DNA of 64,000 nt from the NCBI RefSeq assembly GCF_003985155.1, contig NZ_ML133686.1, positions 900,001-964,000 of the forward strand, given 5' to 3'. The notes beneath the pieces are model-generated. The model made no database searches and was not told where the DNA came from. It was given only the letters and a program-made list of their open reading frames with translations. Shown piece after piece: positions 46,078-56,777 of this stretch. A program made the position numbers and the translations under genes. Numbering within the stretch: the first letter of the stretch is position 1; the number at the start of each line of letters is the position of its first letter. Source of the stretch: Rhizobium vallis (GTDB lineage: Bacteria > Pseudomonadota > Alphaproteobacteria > Rhizobiales > Rhizobiaceae).

Positions 46078-47298
46078 TCACTCCTCGTCAACCACCCGCA
46101 GCTTGAGCAGGCCGGTGCGGCTTTCCACCGATTTGGCGGCCGGCTCGCTGTCGCGCGCCGGCTTGTTGTCTCCCGCCTCGAATTCCAGCGCTTCGATCTT
46201 GGCGCCGCGCTTGGTGAGCTTGTCGGCTGACGTGACCACCATGTCGATATCCTTCTGCGCCATGGCGAAATGGCCCTGCAGCTTGCGCACTCGCTCGTCG
46301 AGACGGCCGAGATCGTCCATCAGGATCGCTACCTCGCCCTGGATCAGATGCGCCTGCGCCCGCATGCGCTGATCCTTGAGGACGGCCTGGATGACCTGGA
46401 TCGACAGCATCAGCAGCGACGGCGAAACGATGACGATGCGCGAACGGTGCGCCTTCTGCACCACCGGTTCGAAGTTTTCGTGGATTTCCGCGAAGATCGA
46501 TTCGGAGGGCACGAAGAGAAAGGCCGTATCCTGGGTTTCTCCCTGGATCAGATATTTCTCGGAAATGTCCCGGATATGGACTTCCATGTCGCGGCGAAAC
46601 TGCTGGCCTGCGATCTTGCCGGCCTCGGGGCTGCCGGCGTCGCGGATCGCGTTCCAGGCTTCGAGCGGGAATTTAGCGTCGATGACAAGCGACGGCGCGT
46701 CGTTCGGCATGCGGATCGTGCAGTCCGGCCGCGAGCCGTTGGACAGCGTCGGCTGGAAGACGTAGGCGCCCATCGGCAGGCCGTCGGCGATGATGGTTTC
46801 CATTCTGGACTGGCCGAAGGCGCCACGCGTCTGCTTGTTGGAGAGAATGGCCTGCAGCCCGACGACATCCTTGGCGAGCGTCTGGATATTGTTCTGCGCG
46901 GCATCGATGACCGCCAGCCGTTCCTGCAGCCGCTGCAGGTTCTCGTGTGTCGATTTCGTCTGCTCGGTGATTGTCGAGCTGACTCGCTGCGACATGCCAT
47001 CGAGGCGCTGGTTGATCGCCTGGTTGAGCTCGCTCTGCCGCGCGCCGAAAACCTCGGTCATCGCCGCGATGCGGCCCTGCATTTCCGCCTGAATCTTCAA
47101 AAGCTCGGCCATGCGCGCCTCGCTTTCGCCAGCGCGAAAGCTTGCCTCTTCCGCCTGTTCGCGGCGCAGGCTGGCGCTGCGTAGGAGAAGGACGACCACC
47201 AGCAGCACGAGAGCAGCGAAAACCCCGCCGCCAAGCGCCAGCATGGCCGGGCTGATCGACGCAAGGGAAAGAGTGAGCGAATCGGAATGACTGGTCAT
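46078..47298 (-). CDS. rmuC: DNA recombination protein RmuC homologue
   Basis: A 406-residue protein with one N-terminal membrane helix (about 15-39), a long coiled-coil (about 45-160) and the conserved RmuC nuclease-like domain (about 165-350; [26 protein letters not shown]). In E. coli, RmuC limits inversions at short repeats; the mechanism is not settled. ATG 47298 (MTSHSDSL) is chosen since the frame upstream of it is unlike the family. Confidence 0.92.
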   Translation of the reverse strand: MTSHSDSLTLSLASISPAMLALGGGVFAALVLLVVVLLLRSASLRREQAEEASFRAGESEARMAELLKIQAEMQGRIAAMTEVFGARQSELNQAINQRLDGMSQRVSSTITEQTKSTHENLQRLQERLAVIDAAQNNIQTLAKDVVGLQAILSNKQTRGAFGQSRMETIIADGLPMGAYVFQPTLSNGSRPDCTIRMPNDAPSLVIDAKFPLEAWNAIRDAGSPEAGKIAGQQFRRDMEVHIRDISEKYLIQGETQDTAFLFVPSESIFAEIHENFEPVVQKAHRSRIVIVSPSLLMLSIQVIQAVLKDQRMRAQAHLIQGEVAILMDDLGRLDERVRKLQGHFAMAQKDIDMVVTSADKLTKRGAKIEALEFEAGDNKPARDSEPAAKSVESRTGLLKLRVVDEE

Positions 47299-47501
47299 TC
47301 CAAACCATAACAGAAGAAATGGCGATATGTAGATCAAAACGTGAACGGAATTGGCGCTCCCCAATATCTTCGCAAGATGCTGTTCCTCCTCGTTCGTCAG
47401 AAGAAATCACGGGCCAATTTAACGATTGCTCAACTATATTCGCCAAAACCTGTGGCGCAAAAATTCCCTCCCGCGCGTTCGCGCCAAGTATAGAGATCCC
47501 C

Positions 47502-48998
47502 ATGACGTCCCAGCAGACCGACAGTGCCCTCAGGCAGCGCCTCGATTTCATCGAACTGGATGACGCTGCACGCAAGTCGATGCGGGATCTGCGCCCTGTC
47601 ATATCGGAGCTGATTGGCGGCGCCCTCGACAAATTCTACGCCAAGATCGCCAAGACCTCCGCCGTCGCAGGTCTTTTCGCCGACAAATCCCATATGGGTC
47701 ATGCCAAGAAGCGCCAGCAGGATCATTGGGCCAATCTCGCCGGCGGCGCATTCGACGAGAGCTATGTCGCCGGCGTGACCGCCGTCGGCCGCACGCATGC
47801 CCGCATCGGGCTGGAGCCGCGCTGGTATATCGGCGGATACGCCATCCTCATGTCGGAACTCGTCAAGGGCATCATGGAGAAGCAGTGGCCTTCGGTCTTC
47901 GCACGCAAGCAGGGCAAGCTGCTGGCCGAGAAGCTGTCGGCCGTCATCAAATCAGGCATGCTCGACATGGATTATTCCATCTCGGTCTACCTCGAAGCGC
48001 TCGAAGCCAAGCGGCGTGCGTTGGAGGAGGAGCGCGCCCAAGCCGAGGCCGACCAGGCAATGGCGCTGGAGCAACTGCGCCGCGGCCTGGAAGCGCTGTC
48101 GAATGGCGATCTTGAAGCCACCCTGCCGACCGACCTGCCGGGCAATTTCAAGCAGATGGCTGAAGATTACAACCGCGCGGTCAGGGCGCTAAGCCAATCC
48201 TTCGCATCCGTGCGCAAGACCTCGGGCCATATCATGGGCGGCGCCGACGTCATTTCCAAGGCGACCAACGATCTGGCGCTGCGCACGGCCCAGCAGGCAG
48301 CGGGCGTCGAGGAGAGTTCGGCGGCCCTGCAGCAGCTTTCCGTCAGCGTCGGCCAGACGGCCGCCAATGCCGAGAAGGCTTCCGGCGCCGTGCGTGAGAC
48401 GCAGCAGAAGGCAAAGAACTCAGGCGAACTCGTCACCAGTGCCGTCTCGGCGATGGCCGGCATCGAAAAATCCTCGACCGAGATCTCCAAGATCATCGGC
48501 GTCATCGACGAGATTGCCTTCCAGACCAATTTGCTGGCGCTGAATGCCGGTGTCGAGGCGGCGCGCGCCGGCGATGCCGGCAAGGGTTTTGCTGTTGTCG
48601 CCCAGGAGGTCCGCCAGCTCGCCCAGCGCACGGCCGACGCCGCCAAGGAGATCAAGAATCTGATCTCGCAGAGTTCGACTCAGGTCAATGAGGGGGTCGA
48701 CATCGTCTCCAGTACCGGCGAAGCCTTGAACGACATGATCAGCCGCATCGATATCATCAATCGTTTCGTCGCCGATATCGCCGCCGCCGCCCGCGATCAG
48801 GCAACCGGCGTCAACGAGGTCAGCGTGGCCGTCCGCAACATGGGTGCGATCACCCAGCAGAATTCGGACATGGTCGAGCACTCCTCGGCCGAAACCCGCC
48901 GCCTCAAGGACGAGGTGGAAAACCTGATCGAGCTCTTGCGGCGCTTCCGCGCCCGGCCGGAGGGCCATTCCGCTACCGCTGTCCGTCGGGCAGCCTAA
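47502..48998 (+). CDS. Soluble globin-coupled chemoreceptor (HemAT-like)
   Basis: A 498-residue cytoplasmic chemoreceptor without membrane helices. The N-terminal protoglobin domain (about 10-165) has H99 in [16 protein letters not shown], matching the heme-binding proximal histidine of globin-coupled sensors. A helical HAMP-like linker (about 185-240) leads to the methyl-accepting signalling domain with tip [20 protein letters not shown]. It probably senses oxygen. It lacks the NWEEF tail of the receptor 3 kb away. It is divergent from rmuC. Confidence 0.9.
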   Translation: MTSQQTDSALRQRLDFIELDDAARKSMRDLRPVISELIGGALDKFYAKIAKTSAVAGLFADKSHMGHAKKRQQDHWANLAGGAFDESYVAGVTAVGRTHARIGLEPRWYIGGYAILMSELVKGIMEKQWPSVFARKQGKLLAEKLSAVIKSGMLDMDYSISVYLEALEAKRRALEEERAQAEADQAMALEQLRRGLEALSNGDLEATLPTDLPGNFKQMAEDYNRAVRALSQSFASVRKTSGHIMGGADVISKATNDLALRTAQQAAGVEESSAALQQLSVSVGQTAANAEKASGAVRETQQKAKNSGELVTSAVSAMAGIEKSSTEISKIIGVIDEIAFQTNLLALNAGVEAARAGDAGKGFAVVAQEVRQLAQRTADAAKEIKNLISQSSTQVNEGVDIVSSTGEALNDMISRIDIINRFVADIAAAARDQATGVNEVSVAVRNMGAITQQNSDMVEHSSAETRRLKDEVENLIELLRRFRARPEGHSATAVRRAA

Positions 48999-49094
48999 GC
49001 GAATATGGCGAAATTCCAGGTGGGGATGCAAAAAAGCGCAATCCCCGCCTGCCGGATAATTCCATAGTCGGAAAAGATGGGTTATGGGAACGCC

Positions 49095-49610
49095 ATGACC
49101 ATCAAGCCACTCATCATTCTTCCCGATCCCGTTCTCCGCCAGCTGTCCAAGCCGATCGAGCGGGTGGATGCCGACCTGCAGCGCCTTGCCGACGACATGC
49201 TGGAAACCATGTACGACGCGCCGGGCATCGGCCTTGCCGCAATCCAGATCGGCGTGCCGCGCCGCATGCTCGTCATCGACGTATCGCGCGAGGGCGAGGA
49301 GAAACAGCCGCAGGTCTTCATCAACCCGGAGATATTCAAATCCTCCGACGAGCGCTCCGTTTATGAAGAAGGCTGCCTGTCGATTCCGGATTATTACGCC
49401 GAGGTCGAGCGCCCGGCTATCGTGTCGGTCAAGTATCTCGACCGGGACGGCAAGGAACAGACGGTGGAAGCCGACGGCCTGCTCGCCACCTGCCTCCAGC
49501 ACGAGATCGACCACCTGAACGGCGTACTGTTCATCGATCATATCTCGCGGCTGAAGCGGGAGATGGTGATCAAGAAGTTCACCAAGGCGGCGAAGTCGAA
49601 GGCGCTCTGA
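49095..49610 (+). CDS. def: Peptide deformylase
   Basis: A 171-residue metalloenzyme that removes the formyl group from new proteins. All three motifs are intact: [10 protein letters not shown] (44-53), EEGCLSIP (91-98, metal ligand C94) and QHEIDHL (135-141, H136, E137, H140). ATG 49095 (MTIKPLII) is preferred over one six codons earlier. def, fmt and truA are usually adjacent, and here a toxin-antitoxin pair separates def from fmt. Confidence 0.97.
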   Translation: MTIKPLIILPDPVLRQLSKPIERVDADLQRLADDMLETMYDAPGIGLAAIQIGVPRRMLVIDVSREGEEKQPQVFINPEIFKSSDERSVYEEGCLSIPDYYAEVERPAIVSVKYLDRDGKEQTVEADGLLATCLQHEIDHLNGVLFIDHISRLKREMVIKKFTKAAKSKAL

Positions 49611-49618
49611 GCGCTGCG

Positions 49619-49661
49619 TTGAAAATTCGCTGGCGAGGCACTATGATATCGCTGATATCAT
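49619..49661 (+). promoter_or_regulatory. Sigma-70 promoter with overlapping palindromic operator for fitAB
   Basis: TTGAAA (49619-49624), a 17-base spacer and TATGAT (49642-49647) form a near-consensus promoter. The -10 box lies inside the perfect palindrome ATGATATC-GCT-GATATCAT (49643-49661). A ribosome site GAGG is at 49665-49668, ahead of the ATG at 49675. A repressor bound to the palindrome would block the promoter, as expected for an autoregulated antitoxin. Confidence 0.8.
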
Positions 49662-49674
49662 TGCGAGGTGCCGA

Positions 49675-49959
49675 ATGAGTGATCTTCTAATCAGAAACAT
49701 TTCCGAAGCAATGAAGCGAGACATTGCGGACGCGGCGCAGCGGAGCGGACACAGCCTTTCTGACGAGGCCAAGGAGCTTTTGCGGGATGCGCTTAAACGA
49801 AAAAATGAAGCAAAGCCCGAGACCTTGTCAGCGTATGAAGCAATACGCGCCGCTTTCGTCAACGAAAACGCGGTAGACGATGAATTTGCTGCGGTCATGG
49901 AAGAAATCGAGGCCGCACGGAAAAAGGATTTCGGCCGGCCGTTCGAGGATTTCGAATGA
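49675..49959 (+). CDS. FitA-like ribbon-helix-helix antitoxin
   Basis: A 94-residue protein. The N-terminal 45 residues (SDLLIRNISEAMKRDIADAA onward) form an Arc/FitA-type ribbon-helix-helix DNA-binding unit, and the acidic C-terminal half should bind the toxin. G+C content is lower than in def and fmt, suggesting separate origin. The stop overlaps the toxin start by four bases. Confidence 0.88.
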   Translation: MSDLLIRNISEAMKRDIADAAQRSGHSLSDEAKELLRDALKRKNEAKPETLSAYEAIRAAFVNENAVDDEFAAVMEEIEAARKKDFGRPFEDFE

Positions 49960-50378
49960 TCGTTCTCGATACGAATGTGGTTTCCGAGTTCGCCAGGCCG
50001 TTGCCGAATGAAAAGGTGAAGGCGTGGATATTGCGGCAGGATGGCTCGAGAATCTGGCTTTGCACGGTCGGGTTGATGGAGCAGATTTACGGAGCCGAAA
50101 GGGTCCTCTTGAAGACGGGATCGGACCGCTTCTTTCGCGCTATCGAGAATTTGGTGAGAGGCCAATTTCGCGACCGTATCGCCGGCTGGGATTTGGAAAC
50201 GGCTATAGCAACCGGTCGCTTGCGGGCGAAACGCGAAAGCATAGGACGGCCGATTTCAGTCCAGGATGCGATGATCGCCGCCATCTGCCTTGCAAATGGC
50301 GCGACGCTTGCCACCCGTAACACCAGAGATTTCGAGGGGCTTGATCTCAAGCTCGTAAACCCGTTTGAAGACGGCTGA
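49956..50378 (+). CDS. FitB/VapC-type PIN-domain toxin
   Basis: A 140-residue PIN-domain ribonuclease. It begins [15 protein letters not shown] with the first Asp, has Glu in [12 protein letters not shown] and the acidic residues in [10 protein letters not shown] and [11 protein letters not shown], the usual metal site of FitB proteins. It is of a different PIN subgroup from the VapC at 24761. Together with the FitA-like gene it forms a complete module between def and fmt. Confidence 0.9.
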   Translation: MIVLDTNVVSEFARPLPNEKVKAWILRQDGSRIWLCTVGLMEQIYGAERVLLKTGSDRFFRAIENLVRGQFRDRIAGWDLETAIATGRLRAKRESIGRPISVQDAMIAAICLANGATLATRNTRDFEGLDLKLVNPFEDG

Positions 50379-50398
50379 TCCTCAATTGGCGAGATAGA

Positions 50399-51334
50399 AT
50401 GTCTCTTCGCATCATCTTCATGGGAACCCCGGAGTTCTCGGTTCCAACCCTGCGCCTGCTCGTCGATGCCGGCCACGAGATTGTCGCGGTCTATACCCAG
50501 CCGCCGAGGCCCGGCGGGCGGCGCGGGCTCGATCTGCAGAAGTCGCCCGTGCACCAGGCGGCCGAACTGCTCGGTCTCCCGGTCTTCACCCCGGTCAATT
50601 TCAAGGACCCCGAGGAGCGCGAGCGGTTTCGCGCCTTCAATGCCGATGTCGGCGTCGTTGTTGCCTACGGATTGCTGCTGCCGGAGGCGATTTTGAACGG
50701 CACGAGGGATGGATGCTACAACGGCCATGCCTCGCTGCTACCGCGCTGGCGCGGGGCCGCGCCCATTCAGCGGGCGATCATGGCCGGCGACGAGAAGACC
50801 GGCATGATGGTGATGAAGATGGACAAGGGGCTCGATACCGGCGCCGTCGCACTCACCCGCGAGGTCGAGATCGGGCCGAACATGACGGCTGGCGAGCTGC
50901 ACGACCGGTTGATGCTCACCGGCGCAAAGGCGATGGCCGAAGCCATGGTGAAGCTCGAGATGGACGACCTGCCGCTGACGCCGCAGCCGGAAGAGGGTGT
51001 GCTCTATGCCGCCAAGATCGACAAGGCTGAGACCCGCATCGATTTCGCCAGAGATGCCAGGGACGTGCACAATCATATCCGCGGCCTGGCGCCGTTTCCC
51101 GGCGCATGGTTCGAGCTTGAGATCGGCGGTAAGCCGGAACGGGTGAAGGTGCTGGGCTCCGAACTTGCAGAGGGGCAGGGCGCTGTCGGAGAGCTGCTGA
51201 CGGATGATCTGGTGATCGCCTGCGGCTCGGGCGCGGTGCGGCTGACCAGGCTGCAAAAGGCCGGCGGCAAGCCGCTGGCCGCAGCCGATTTCCTCAGGGG
51301 TACGCCGCTTGGCGCGCGCACGAGGCTTTCCTGA
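50399..51334 (+). CDS. fmt: Methionyl-tRNA formyltransferase
   Basis: A 311-residue enzyme that formylates initiator Met-tRNA. The N-terminal formyltransferase domain has [16 protein letters not shown] and the [13 protein letters not shown] motif with the catalytic region, and the C-terminal tRNA-binding domain begins near residue 205. It starts 21 bases after the toxin gene and shares one base with truA. It works in the same cycle as def. Confidence 0.97.
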   Translation: MSLRIIFMGTPEFSVPTLRLLVDAGHEIVAVYTQPPRPGGRRGLDLQKSPVHQAAELLGLPVFTPVNFKDPEERERFRAFNADVGVVVAYGLLLPEAILNGTRDGCYNGHASLLPRWRGAAPIQRAIMAGDEKTGMMVMKMDKGLDTGAVALTREVEIGPNMTAGELHDRLMLTGAKAMAEAMVKLEMDDLPLTPQPEEGVLYAAKIDKAETRIDFARDARDVHNHIRGLAPFPGAWFELEIGGKPERVKVLGSELAEGQGAVGELLTDDLVIACGSGAVRLTRLQKAGGKPLAAADFLRGTPLGARTRLS

Positions 51335-52134
51335 TGCCGCGTTTCCGCATGACCGTCGAATATGACGGCGGCCCCTATGTCGGCTGGCAGCGCCAGGAGA
51401 ACGGCCCCTCGGTGCAGGGCGCGATCGAGGCGGCGGTGCTGTCGCTGACCGGCGAGACGGTGTCGGTGCGCGGCGCCGGGCGCACCGATTCCGGGGTCCA
51501 TGCTATGGGGCAGGTGATCCATGCCGATCTTTCGAAGGAATGGTCGCCCTACAAGCTGCAGAATGCCTTGAACGCGCATCTGAGGCTCGCCGGCGAACGT
51601 GTCTCGATTGTCGACGTCGAGGCGGCTCCCGAATTCTTCGATGCCCGCTTCTCGGCGCTGAGGCGCCACTACCTCTATCGCATCGTCAGCCGCCGGGCGC
51701 CGCTGGCGCTTGAAGCCGGAAAGGCCTGGTGGGTGCCGAAGGCGCTCGACCACGAGGTTATGCATGCCGCCGCGCAGAAACTGGTCGGCAGGCACGATTT
51801 CTCCACCTTCCGCTCGGCCCATTGCCAGGCGAATAGCCCAGTGCGCACGCTCGACCGGCTGGATGTGACGAGAAACGGTGAGCTGATCGAAATCCGTGCC
51901 ACGGCGCAGAGCTTCCTCCACAATCAGATCCGCTCCTTTGCCGGCACGCTGAAGCTCGCCGGCGAGGGCAAATGGACGCCGGAAGATGTTCAGGCAGCAC
52001 TGGAGGCTCGGGACCGTAAGGCCTGTGGCCCGGTGGCGCCGCCGGATGGGCTTTATTTCATGCAGGTGGATTATCCCGAGGTTATCCCCGACCGCCGAAG
52101 GCCGGTCGACGAAAACGACGATGATCCGTCGTAA
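51334..52134 (+). CDS. truA: tRNA pseudouridine synthase A
   Basis: A 266-residue enzyme that makes pseudouridine at tRNA positions 38-40. The catalytic Asp is D52 in GRTDSGVHA. It overlaps fmt by one base (TGATG). The protein is complete and of usual length with a short acidic tail. Confidence 0.97.
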   Translation: MPRFRMTVEYDGGPYVGWQRQENGPSVQGAIEAAVLSLTGETVSVRGAGRTDSGVHAMGQVIHADLSKEWSPYKLQNALNAHLRLAGERVSIVDVEAAPEFFDARFSALRRHYLYRIVSRRAPLALEAGKAWWVPKALDHEVMHAAAQKLVGRHDFSTFRSAHCQANSPVRTLDRLDVTRNGELIEIRATAQSFLHNQIRSFAGTLKLAGEGKWTPEDVQAALEARDRKACGPVAPPDGLYFMQVDYPEVIPDRRRPVDENDDDPS

Positions 52135-52155
52135 CCCCGCTCATTGCGGAGCTGA

Positions 52156-52752
52156 TCAGGCGGGATAGATACCGAGGAAGTGCTGCAGATATTCCGAAAG
52201 AATCATCGACGGCACGAGCAGCGCCAACGTCAGCGCGCCGACCATCAAGGCATGGCCGTGGCAGATCATCCGCAGAATACGCGCCAGCGCGAAGACCTGA
52301 GCCAGCATGAAGACCAGGAGCAATATCGAGACGAGGCCGACGGCGCCGGGCAGGAAGAACACCAGCGCCAGCAGCAGCGCATTGATGTAGGAGAGCGGCA
52401 CGCCGAGCCAGTTGACGCTGACGACGACGGGCGCGAAGCGCTCGCCCATGCGGAAGGCAAGCAGCAGCAGCCCGGCAAAGACCAACGGCACGAACCAGTT
52501 GGCGATCTCGACGAGGCCGAGCCTGATATAGAAGGCGAAGTTGACATCGGCTTCCGGCGGCATCGACCGCAGAAAGGCCTGCCGCCACCAGAGCCAGGAA
52601 ATGCCCATCGGTGGCAGGCACCACACTATTGCCCAGAACGAGCGGTTGACGCCGCGCTCCGACATGTCGAGGAAGCGGAAGCCACGCGGGTCCAACCGGA
52701 TCAGCAGCCAGAGGCCGGCCAGATAATATTGAACTTCTCTAAGACCCGGCAT
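52156..52752 (-). CDS. Conserved integral membrane protein of unknown function
   Basis: A 198-residue protein with about five hydrophobic helices (near 35-55, 75-100, 113-135, 137-158 and 170-190). No domain was recognised. Its start lies inside the last 14 bases of dapE, so the two are probably translated together, and it may be co-transcribed with dapD-dapE. The YIP1-like fold is one guess, not supported further. Confidence 0.75.
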   Translation of the reverse strand: MPGLREVQYYLAGLWLLIRLDPRGFRFLDMSERGVNRSFWAIVWCLPPMGISWLWWRQAFLRSMPPEADVNFAFYIRLGLVEIANWFVPLVFAGLLLLAFRMGERFAPVVVSVNWLGVPLSYINALLLALVFFLPGAVGLVSILLLVFMLAQVFALARILRMICHGHALMVGALTLALLVPSMILSEYLQHFLGIYPA

Positions 52753-53932
52753 TGGCGAACCAGCGCGCGATAAAGGTCTCGTAGATTGCCGTCAGCATCT
52801 CCAGGTCGGACACGGCCACGCGCTCGTCGACCATGTGCATCGTCTGGCCGACGAGGCCGAATTCGACGACCGGGCAATAGTCCTTGATGAAGCGCGCATC
52901 CGACGTACCGCCGGTGGTCGAAAGCTTAGGCGACTGGCCGGTGACGCTTTCGACGGCCGAGGACAGCGAGGCGATCAGCCCATTGTTGCGTGTCAGGAAG
53001 ACATGGCTCGGCCGGTCAGCCCAGACGATGTCATATCTCACCGGCTCGCGGCCCGGCCGCAGCCGGCCGTCCTTGGCAGCAGTATCGAGACGGCGCAGGA
53101 TCTCGGCCCGCAGCGTCTCCACCGTCCAAGCGTCGTTGAAGCGGATGTTGAAGCTCGCCGACGCCTTGGCCGGAATGACGTTGGTCGCGGGATTGCCGAC
53201 ATCGATGGTGGTCACCTCGAGGTTCGACGGCTGGAAATCGGCGGTGCCACCATCGAAGGGCGGATCCATCAGCGCCTGCGTCAGCTGCAGTATGCCGCGC
53301 ACCGGATTGTCGGCGAGGTGCGGATAGGCCGCATGGCCTTGTACGCCGTGCACGGTGATTTTGCCCGACATCGAGCCGCGCCGCCCGATCTTGATCATGT
53401 CGCCGAGGCGATCCGGATTGGTTGGCTCGCCGACGAGGCAGGCATCCCAGCGCTCACCGCGTTCGGCGGCCCATTGCAGGAGCTTGATCGTGCCGTTGAT
53501 CGCCGGGCCTTCTTCGTCGCCGGTGATGAGGAAGGAAACCGAACCCTTGGGCGGGCCGTTCTTTTCGATATGGCGGGCGACGGCGGCGACGAAACAGGCG
53601 ATGCCGCCCTTCATGTCGACGGCGCCCCGGCCGAAGAGTTCGCCATTCGCAATCTCGGCGGCGAAAGGCGGATGCGTCCAGGCGGCTTCGTCACCGACCG
53701 GCACGACATCGGTATGGCCGGCAAACATCAGGTGCGGGCCGTCGCTGCCGAGCCGCGCATAGAGGTTCTCGATGTCGGGTGTCCCCTCTTCGCTCGCCTT
53801 CACCCTGTCGATCTTGAAGCCGAGCGGCGAAAGCATTGCGTCCAGCGCCGAGAGCGCACCGCCTTCGGCGGGTGTCACGGAAGGGCAGCGAATCAGCGTC
53901 TGGAGATTGGCGACGGGATCGGTAGCGGTCAT
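52739..53932 (-). CDS. dapE: Succinyl-diaminopimelate desuccinylase
   Basis: A 397-residue M20-family zinc enzyme in lysine and peptidoglycan-precursor synthesis. Metal-site motifs are AGHTDVVP (H73, D75), [10 protein letters not shown] and [11 protein letters not shown] 53932 ([11 protein letters not shown]) is preferred over one 12 codons earlier. dapD lies 98 bases upstream on the same strand, the preceding step of the same pathway. Confidence 0.95.
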   Translation of the reverse strand: MTATDPVANLQTLIRCPSVTPAEGGALSALDAMLSPLGFKIDRVKASEEGTPDIENLYARLGSDGPHLMFAGHTDVVPVGDEAAWTHPPFAAEIANGELFGRGAVDMKGGIACFVAAVARHIEKNGPPKGSVSFLITGDEEGPAINGTIKLLQWAAERGERWDACLVGEPTNPDRLGDMIKIGRRGSMSGKITVHGVQGHAAYPHLADNPVRGILQLTQALMDPPFDGGTADFQPSNLEVTTIDVGNPATNVIPAKASASFNIRFNDAWTVETLRAEILRRLDTAAKDGRLRPGREPVRYDIVWADRPSHVFLTRNNGLIASLSSAVESVTGQSPKLSTTGGTSDARFIKDYCPVVEFGLVGQTMHMVDERVAVSDLEMLTAIYETFIARWFANAGS

Positions 53933-54030
53933 GGTGGTCGAACTATCCGGCGGGAATGGCAAAGACATGGCAAGGCGGCGCCTCGCGTAAAAAGACGCCG
54001 TCTGTTTACCGGATCAATCTGCCGATGTCA

Positions 54031-54888
54031 TTAATCTCTGAGCAGCTCGTTGATGCCGGTCTTCGAGCGGGTCTGCTCGTCGACGCGCTTGACGATCACG
54101 GCGCAATAGAGGTTCGGCGCGGTCTGGCCGTTTGCCATGGTCTTGTCGGACGGCAGCGAGCCCGCAACGACGACGGAATAGGGCGGCACTTCGCCATAGC
54201 TGATCTCGCCGGTGGCGCGGTCGACGATCTTGGTCGACTTGCCGATGAACACGCCCATGCCGAGAACGGAACCTTCACGCACGATGCAGCCTTCGACGAC
54301 TTCCGAACGGGCGCCGATGAAGCAATTGTCCTCGATGATCGTCGGGCCGGCCTGCATCGGCTCCAAGACGCCGCCGATGCCGACGCCGCCGGAGAGATGC
54401 ACATGCTTGCCGATCTGCGCGCAGGAACCGACCGTCGCCCAGGTGTCGACCATCGTGCCTTCGCCGACATAGGCGCCGAGGTTGACGAAGGACGGCATCA
54501 GGATCGCATTCGGAGCGATATAGGCCGAGCGGCGCACGACGCAGTTCGGCACGGCGCGGAAGCCGGCGGCGCGAAACTGGTTCTCGCCCCAGCCCTCGAA
54601 TTTCGAAGGCACCTTGTCCCACCAGGTGGAATTGGCCGAGCCGCCTTTGACCACTTCCATGTCGTTGAGACGGAAGGAAAGCAGTACGGCCTTCTTGAGC
54701 CACTGGTTGACGGTCCAGGCGCCGTCGGCGCCGCGCGTCGCCACGCGGGCCTTGCCCGCATCGAGCAAATCGAGCGCCGCTTCGACCGCATCGCGAACCT
54801 CGCCCTTCGTCGACGTGTTCACATTGTCGCGATTGTCGAAGGCGGTTTCGATGATCTTTTCGAGGGATGCGAGGTCGATGGCGCTCAT
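54031..54888 (-). CDS. dapD: Tetrahydrodipicolinate N-succinyltransferase
   Basis: A 285-residue left-handed beta-helix transferase. Hexapeptide repeats run through the middle ([21 protein letters not shown], then [20 protein letters not shown]). It adds succinate to tetrahydrodipicolinate, and DapE later removes it. It is divergent from the LOG-family gene across 192 bases that hold small hairpins but no clear gene. Confidence 0.96.
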   Translation of the reverse strand: MSAIDLASLEKIIETAFDNRDNVNTSTKGEVRDAVEAALDLLDAGKARVATRGADGAWTVNQWLKKAVLLSFRLNDMEVVKGGSANSTWWDKVPSKFEGWGENQFRAAGFRAVPNCVVRRSAYIAPNAILMPSFVNLGAYVGEGTMVDTWATVGSCAQIGKHVHLSGGVGIGGVLEPMQAGPTIIEDNCFIGARSEVVEGCIVREGSVLGMGVFIGKSTKIVDRATGEISYGEVPPYSVVVAGSLPSDKTMANGQTAPNLYCAVIVKRVDEQTRSKTGINELLRD

Positions 54889-55080
54889 GAGAATTCCTTA
54901 AACTTCGATCTTTATCGTGGAGACAGCAGTCTCCGGAGTTGCGATCGGCGGCGGTGTGTCCTGCTCTACAGCATGCACCCGTAGAACGGAATGATTTTTC
55001 CGACAAGATCATATCTGGATTCAAGGCGTTGTAGCGACATATCCGGTTTCACAACCGGCAATACTGAAAGGCATTTCGAC

Positions 55081-55947
55081 ATGGCGAAGGGACGAAACGG
55101 CGGTTCGCGGCGCAAGGACGGCGTCTGGGACCCGCTGAAGAGCAGCTCGACCGACAGGCAGCGCGCCGAAGCGGTGCCGAAGACGCCGCAGACATTGTCG
55201 CCCGCCTACCGCCTTGCCTATGTCGACGAGGATTTCCTCTGCCGTGAGGAGCTGCGGCCTATCCGCCTGCAGCTGGAACTGATGAAGCCGGAAATGCTGC
55301 TGACCGAACGCGGCATCAAGTCGACCGTCGTCATGTTTGGCGGCGCCCGCATACCTGCCCCCGGCCAGAGCGCCTGGGCGGCCCGCAACGATATCCAGCG
55401 CGCCAACCTGGAGGCGGCGTCCGTCTATTATGACGAGGCACGCAAATTCGCCCGACTCTGCTCGAAATATTCGGCCACGTTCGATTTCCACGAATATGTC
55501 ATCGTCACCGGCGGTGGCCCGGGCGTGATGGAGGCGGGCAATCGCGGCGCGGCCGACGAGGGTGCACCGTCTATCGGCCTCAACATCGTGCTGCCGCACG
55601 AGCAGGCGCCGAACGTCTATGTGACGCCGGAGCTCAGCTTCAACTTCCACTATTTCGCCATCCGCAAGATGCATTTCATGGTACGCGCCAAGGCGATCGC
55701 GGTCTTCCCCGGTGGCTTCGGAACGCTTGACGAGTTTTTCGAATGCCTGACGCTGATCCAGACCGGCCGCATGGAGCGCCTGCCGCTGATCCTTTTCGGC
55801 GAGGCGTTCTGGAAGAAGATCATCAATTTCGACGCACTGGCCGAATTCGGCACGATCGCGCCCGATGACGTCAAGCTGATCAGCTTCGTCGAGACGGCCG
55901 AAGCCGCATGGAAGATTGTGCAGGATTTCTACGAACGCCGCGAATAA
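55081..55947 (+). CDS. LOG-family protein (cytokinin riboside 5'-monophosphate phosphoribohydrolase-like)
   Basis: A 288-residue protein with the two LOG motifs GGGPGVMEAGN and PGGFGTLDE. It is longer than plant-type LOG (about 190-215), with a basic N-terminal 60 residues. Members split nucleoside 5'-monophosphates, some releasing cytokinins, others acting as nucleotide nucleosidases (PpnN type). Which substrate is used cannot be told. ATG 55081 starts the family-like reading MAKGRNGG. Confidence 0.85.
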   Translation: MAKGRNGGSRRKDGVWDPLKSSSTDRQRAEAVPKTPQTLSPAYRLAYVDEDFLCREELRPIRLQLELMKPEMLLTERGIKSTVVMFGGARIPAPGQSAWAARNDIQRANLEAASVYYDEARKFARLCSKYSATFDFHEYVIVTGGGPGVMEAGNRGAADEGAPSIGLNIVLPHEQAPNVYVTPELSFNFHYFAIRKMHFMVRAKAIAVFPGGFGTLDEFFECLTLIQTGRMERLPLILFGEAFWKKIINFDALAEFGTIAPDDVKLISFVETAEAAWKIVQDFYERRE

Positions 55948-56040
55948 CGGCTCAAGCGCAGCGTCTCGATTGCATGAGAGACAAGAGATCTCTTTCCCCG
56001 CGGTGGCAGGGAAAGAGCCGAGGCAATGGTTCGTCCGGCC

Positions 56041-56667
56041 TTACAGGAACGGCCGGTCCGGCATGTCGTCGATCGAGATGACGCCGTCCTTGTTGCGGTC
56101 CATCCGCGCAAAAAGCTTGTCCATGGCGGCTACGGCTTCCTGCTTGGAAATCTGGCCGTTCTCGTCGGTATCGATCCGCTCCATCAGGAGCGAGGCATGC
56201 ATGATGTTGCCGCCGTGGTGCATCCAGCCGTGACCGTTGCGGCCATCCTGGCCATCGCGCGGCGGTCGTCCTTGATCGTTATTGTCCGATGTCTCGGGCG
56301 CGGCGTTCGCATCCTTGTTGTCGCCGGCCTCCTGCTTGCGCTGATCTCTCATCGCCTGCATCTGCGTTTTCCGGTACTCGCGGATTTCGCCAGGGGTCAG
56401 CGAGCCGTCATGGTTGGTGTCGATTTCGGCAAAGAGCTTGTCGACGCCGGCCGTCGCCTCGTCCTTGGTGACCTGTCCATCCTTATTGGTGTCGAACTGC
56501 TTGAGCATTCGGACATAGGTGATTTCGCGGAAGGCGGCCGCCCCCGGGCCGTGCATGCCGGGATGCTGACGCGGCCCGTCACCGGGTGCTGCAAAACCTG
56601 TCCCGGCGGCTGCGCCGAAGATGAGGGTAGAGGAAAGCGCTGCCAATATCAGCTTGTTGCGGTACAT
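56041..56667 (-). CDS. Secreted EF-hand calcium-binding protein
   Basis: A 208-residue protein with a signal peptide (about 1-26, ending GFAAPG) and four EF-hand loops in two pairs: DTNKDGQVTKDE, DTNHDGSLTPGE, DTDENGQISKQE and DRNKDGVISIDD. A charged linker rich in Asp, Gln and Arg lies between the pairs. It should be exported and bind calcium. It resembles rhizobial EF-hand proteins such as CasA only in type; no specific role can be given. A 9-bp stem lies in its leader. Confidence 0.85.
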   Translation of the reverse strand: MYRNKLILAALSSTLIFGAAAGTGFAAPGDGPRQHPGMHGPGAAAFREITYVRMLKQFDTNKDGQVTKDEATAGVDKLFAEIDTNHDGSLTPGEIREYRKTQMQAMRDQRKQEAGDNKDANAAPETSDNNDQGRPPRDGQDGRNGHGWMHHGGNIMHASLLMERIDTDENGQISKQEAVAAMDKLFARMDRNKDGVISIDDMPDRPFL

Positions 56668-56678
56668 CGTGTTTGCCT

Positions 56679-56701
56679 TTCGTGAGGTGTCCCCTCACGA
56701 A
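56679..56701 (-). other. Leader hairpin ahead of the EF-hand gene
   Basis: On the minus strand TTCGTGAGG pairs perfectly with CCTCACGAA over a 5-base loop. The 3' arm is followed at once by AGG, the likely ribosome site, about nine bases ahead of the ATG. The stem could hinder or set translation, or be a repressor site. Confidence 0.55.
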
Positions 56702-56777
56702 GAAGCTATGACGGCAGGACCGAAAGCCCCAGTTAAACATCGGTAAGCTGAATGAAACTTTCGTAACGTGACCGCCG

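Noticed and set aside
47382..47395. GTTC direct repeat in the rmuC-chemoreceptor divergent region, like a rhizobial LexA box
   Set aside because: The spacing between the two GTTC words is six bases, whereas the alphaproteobacterial LexA box needs seven.
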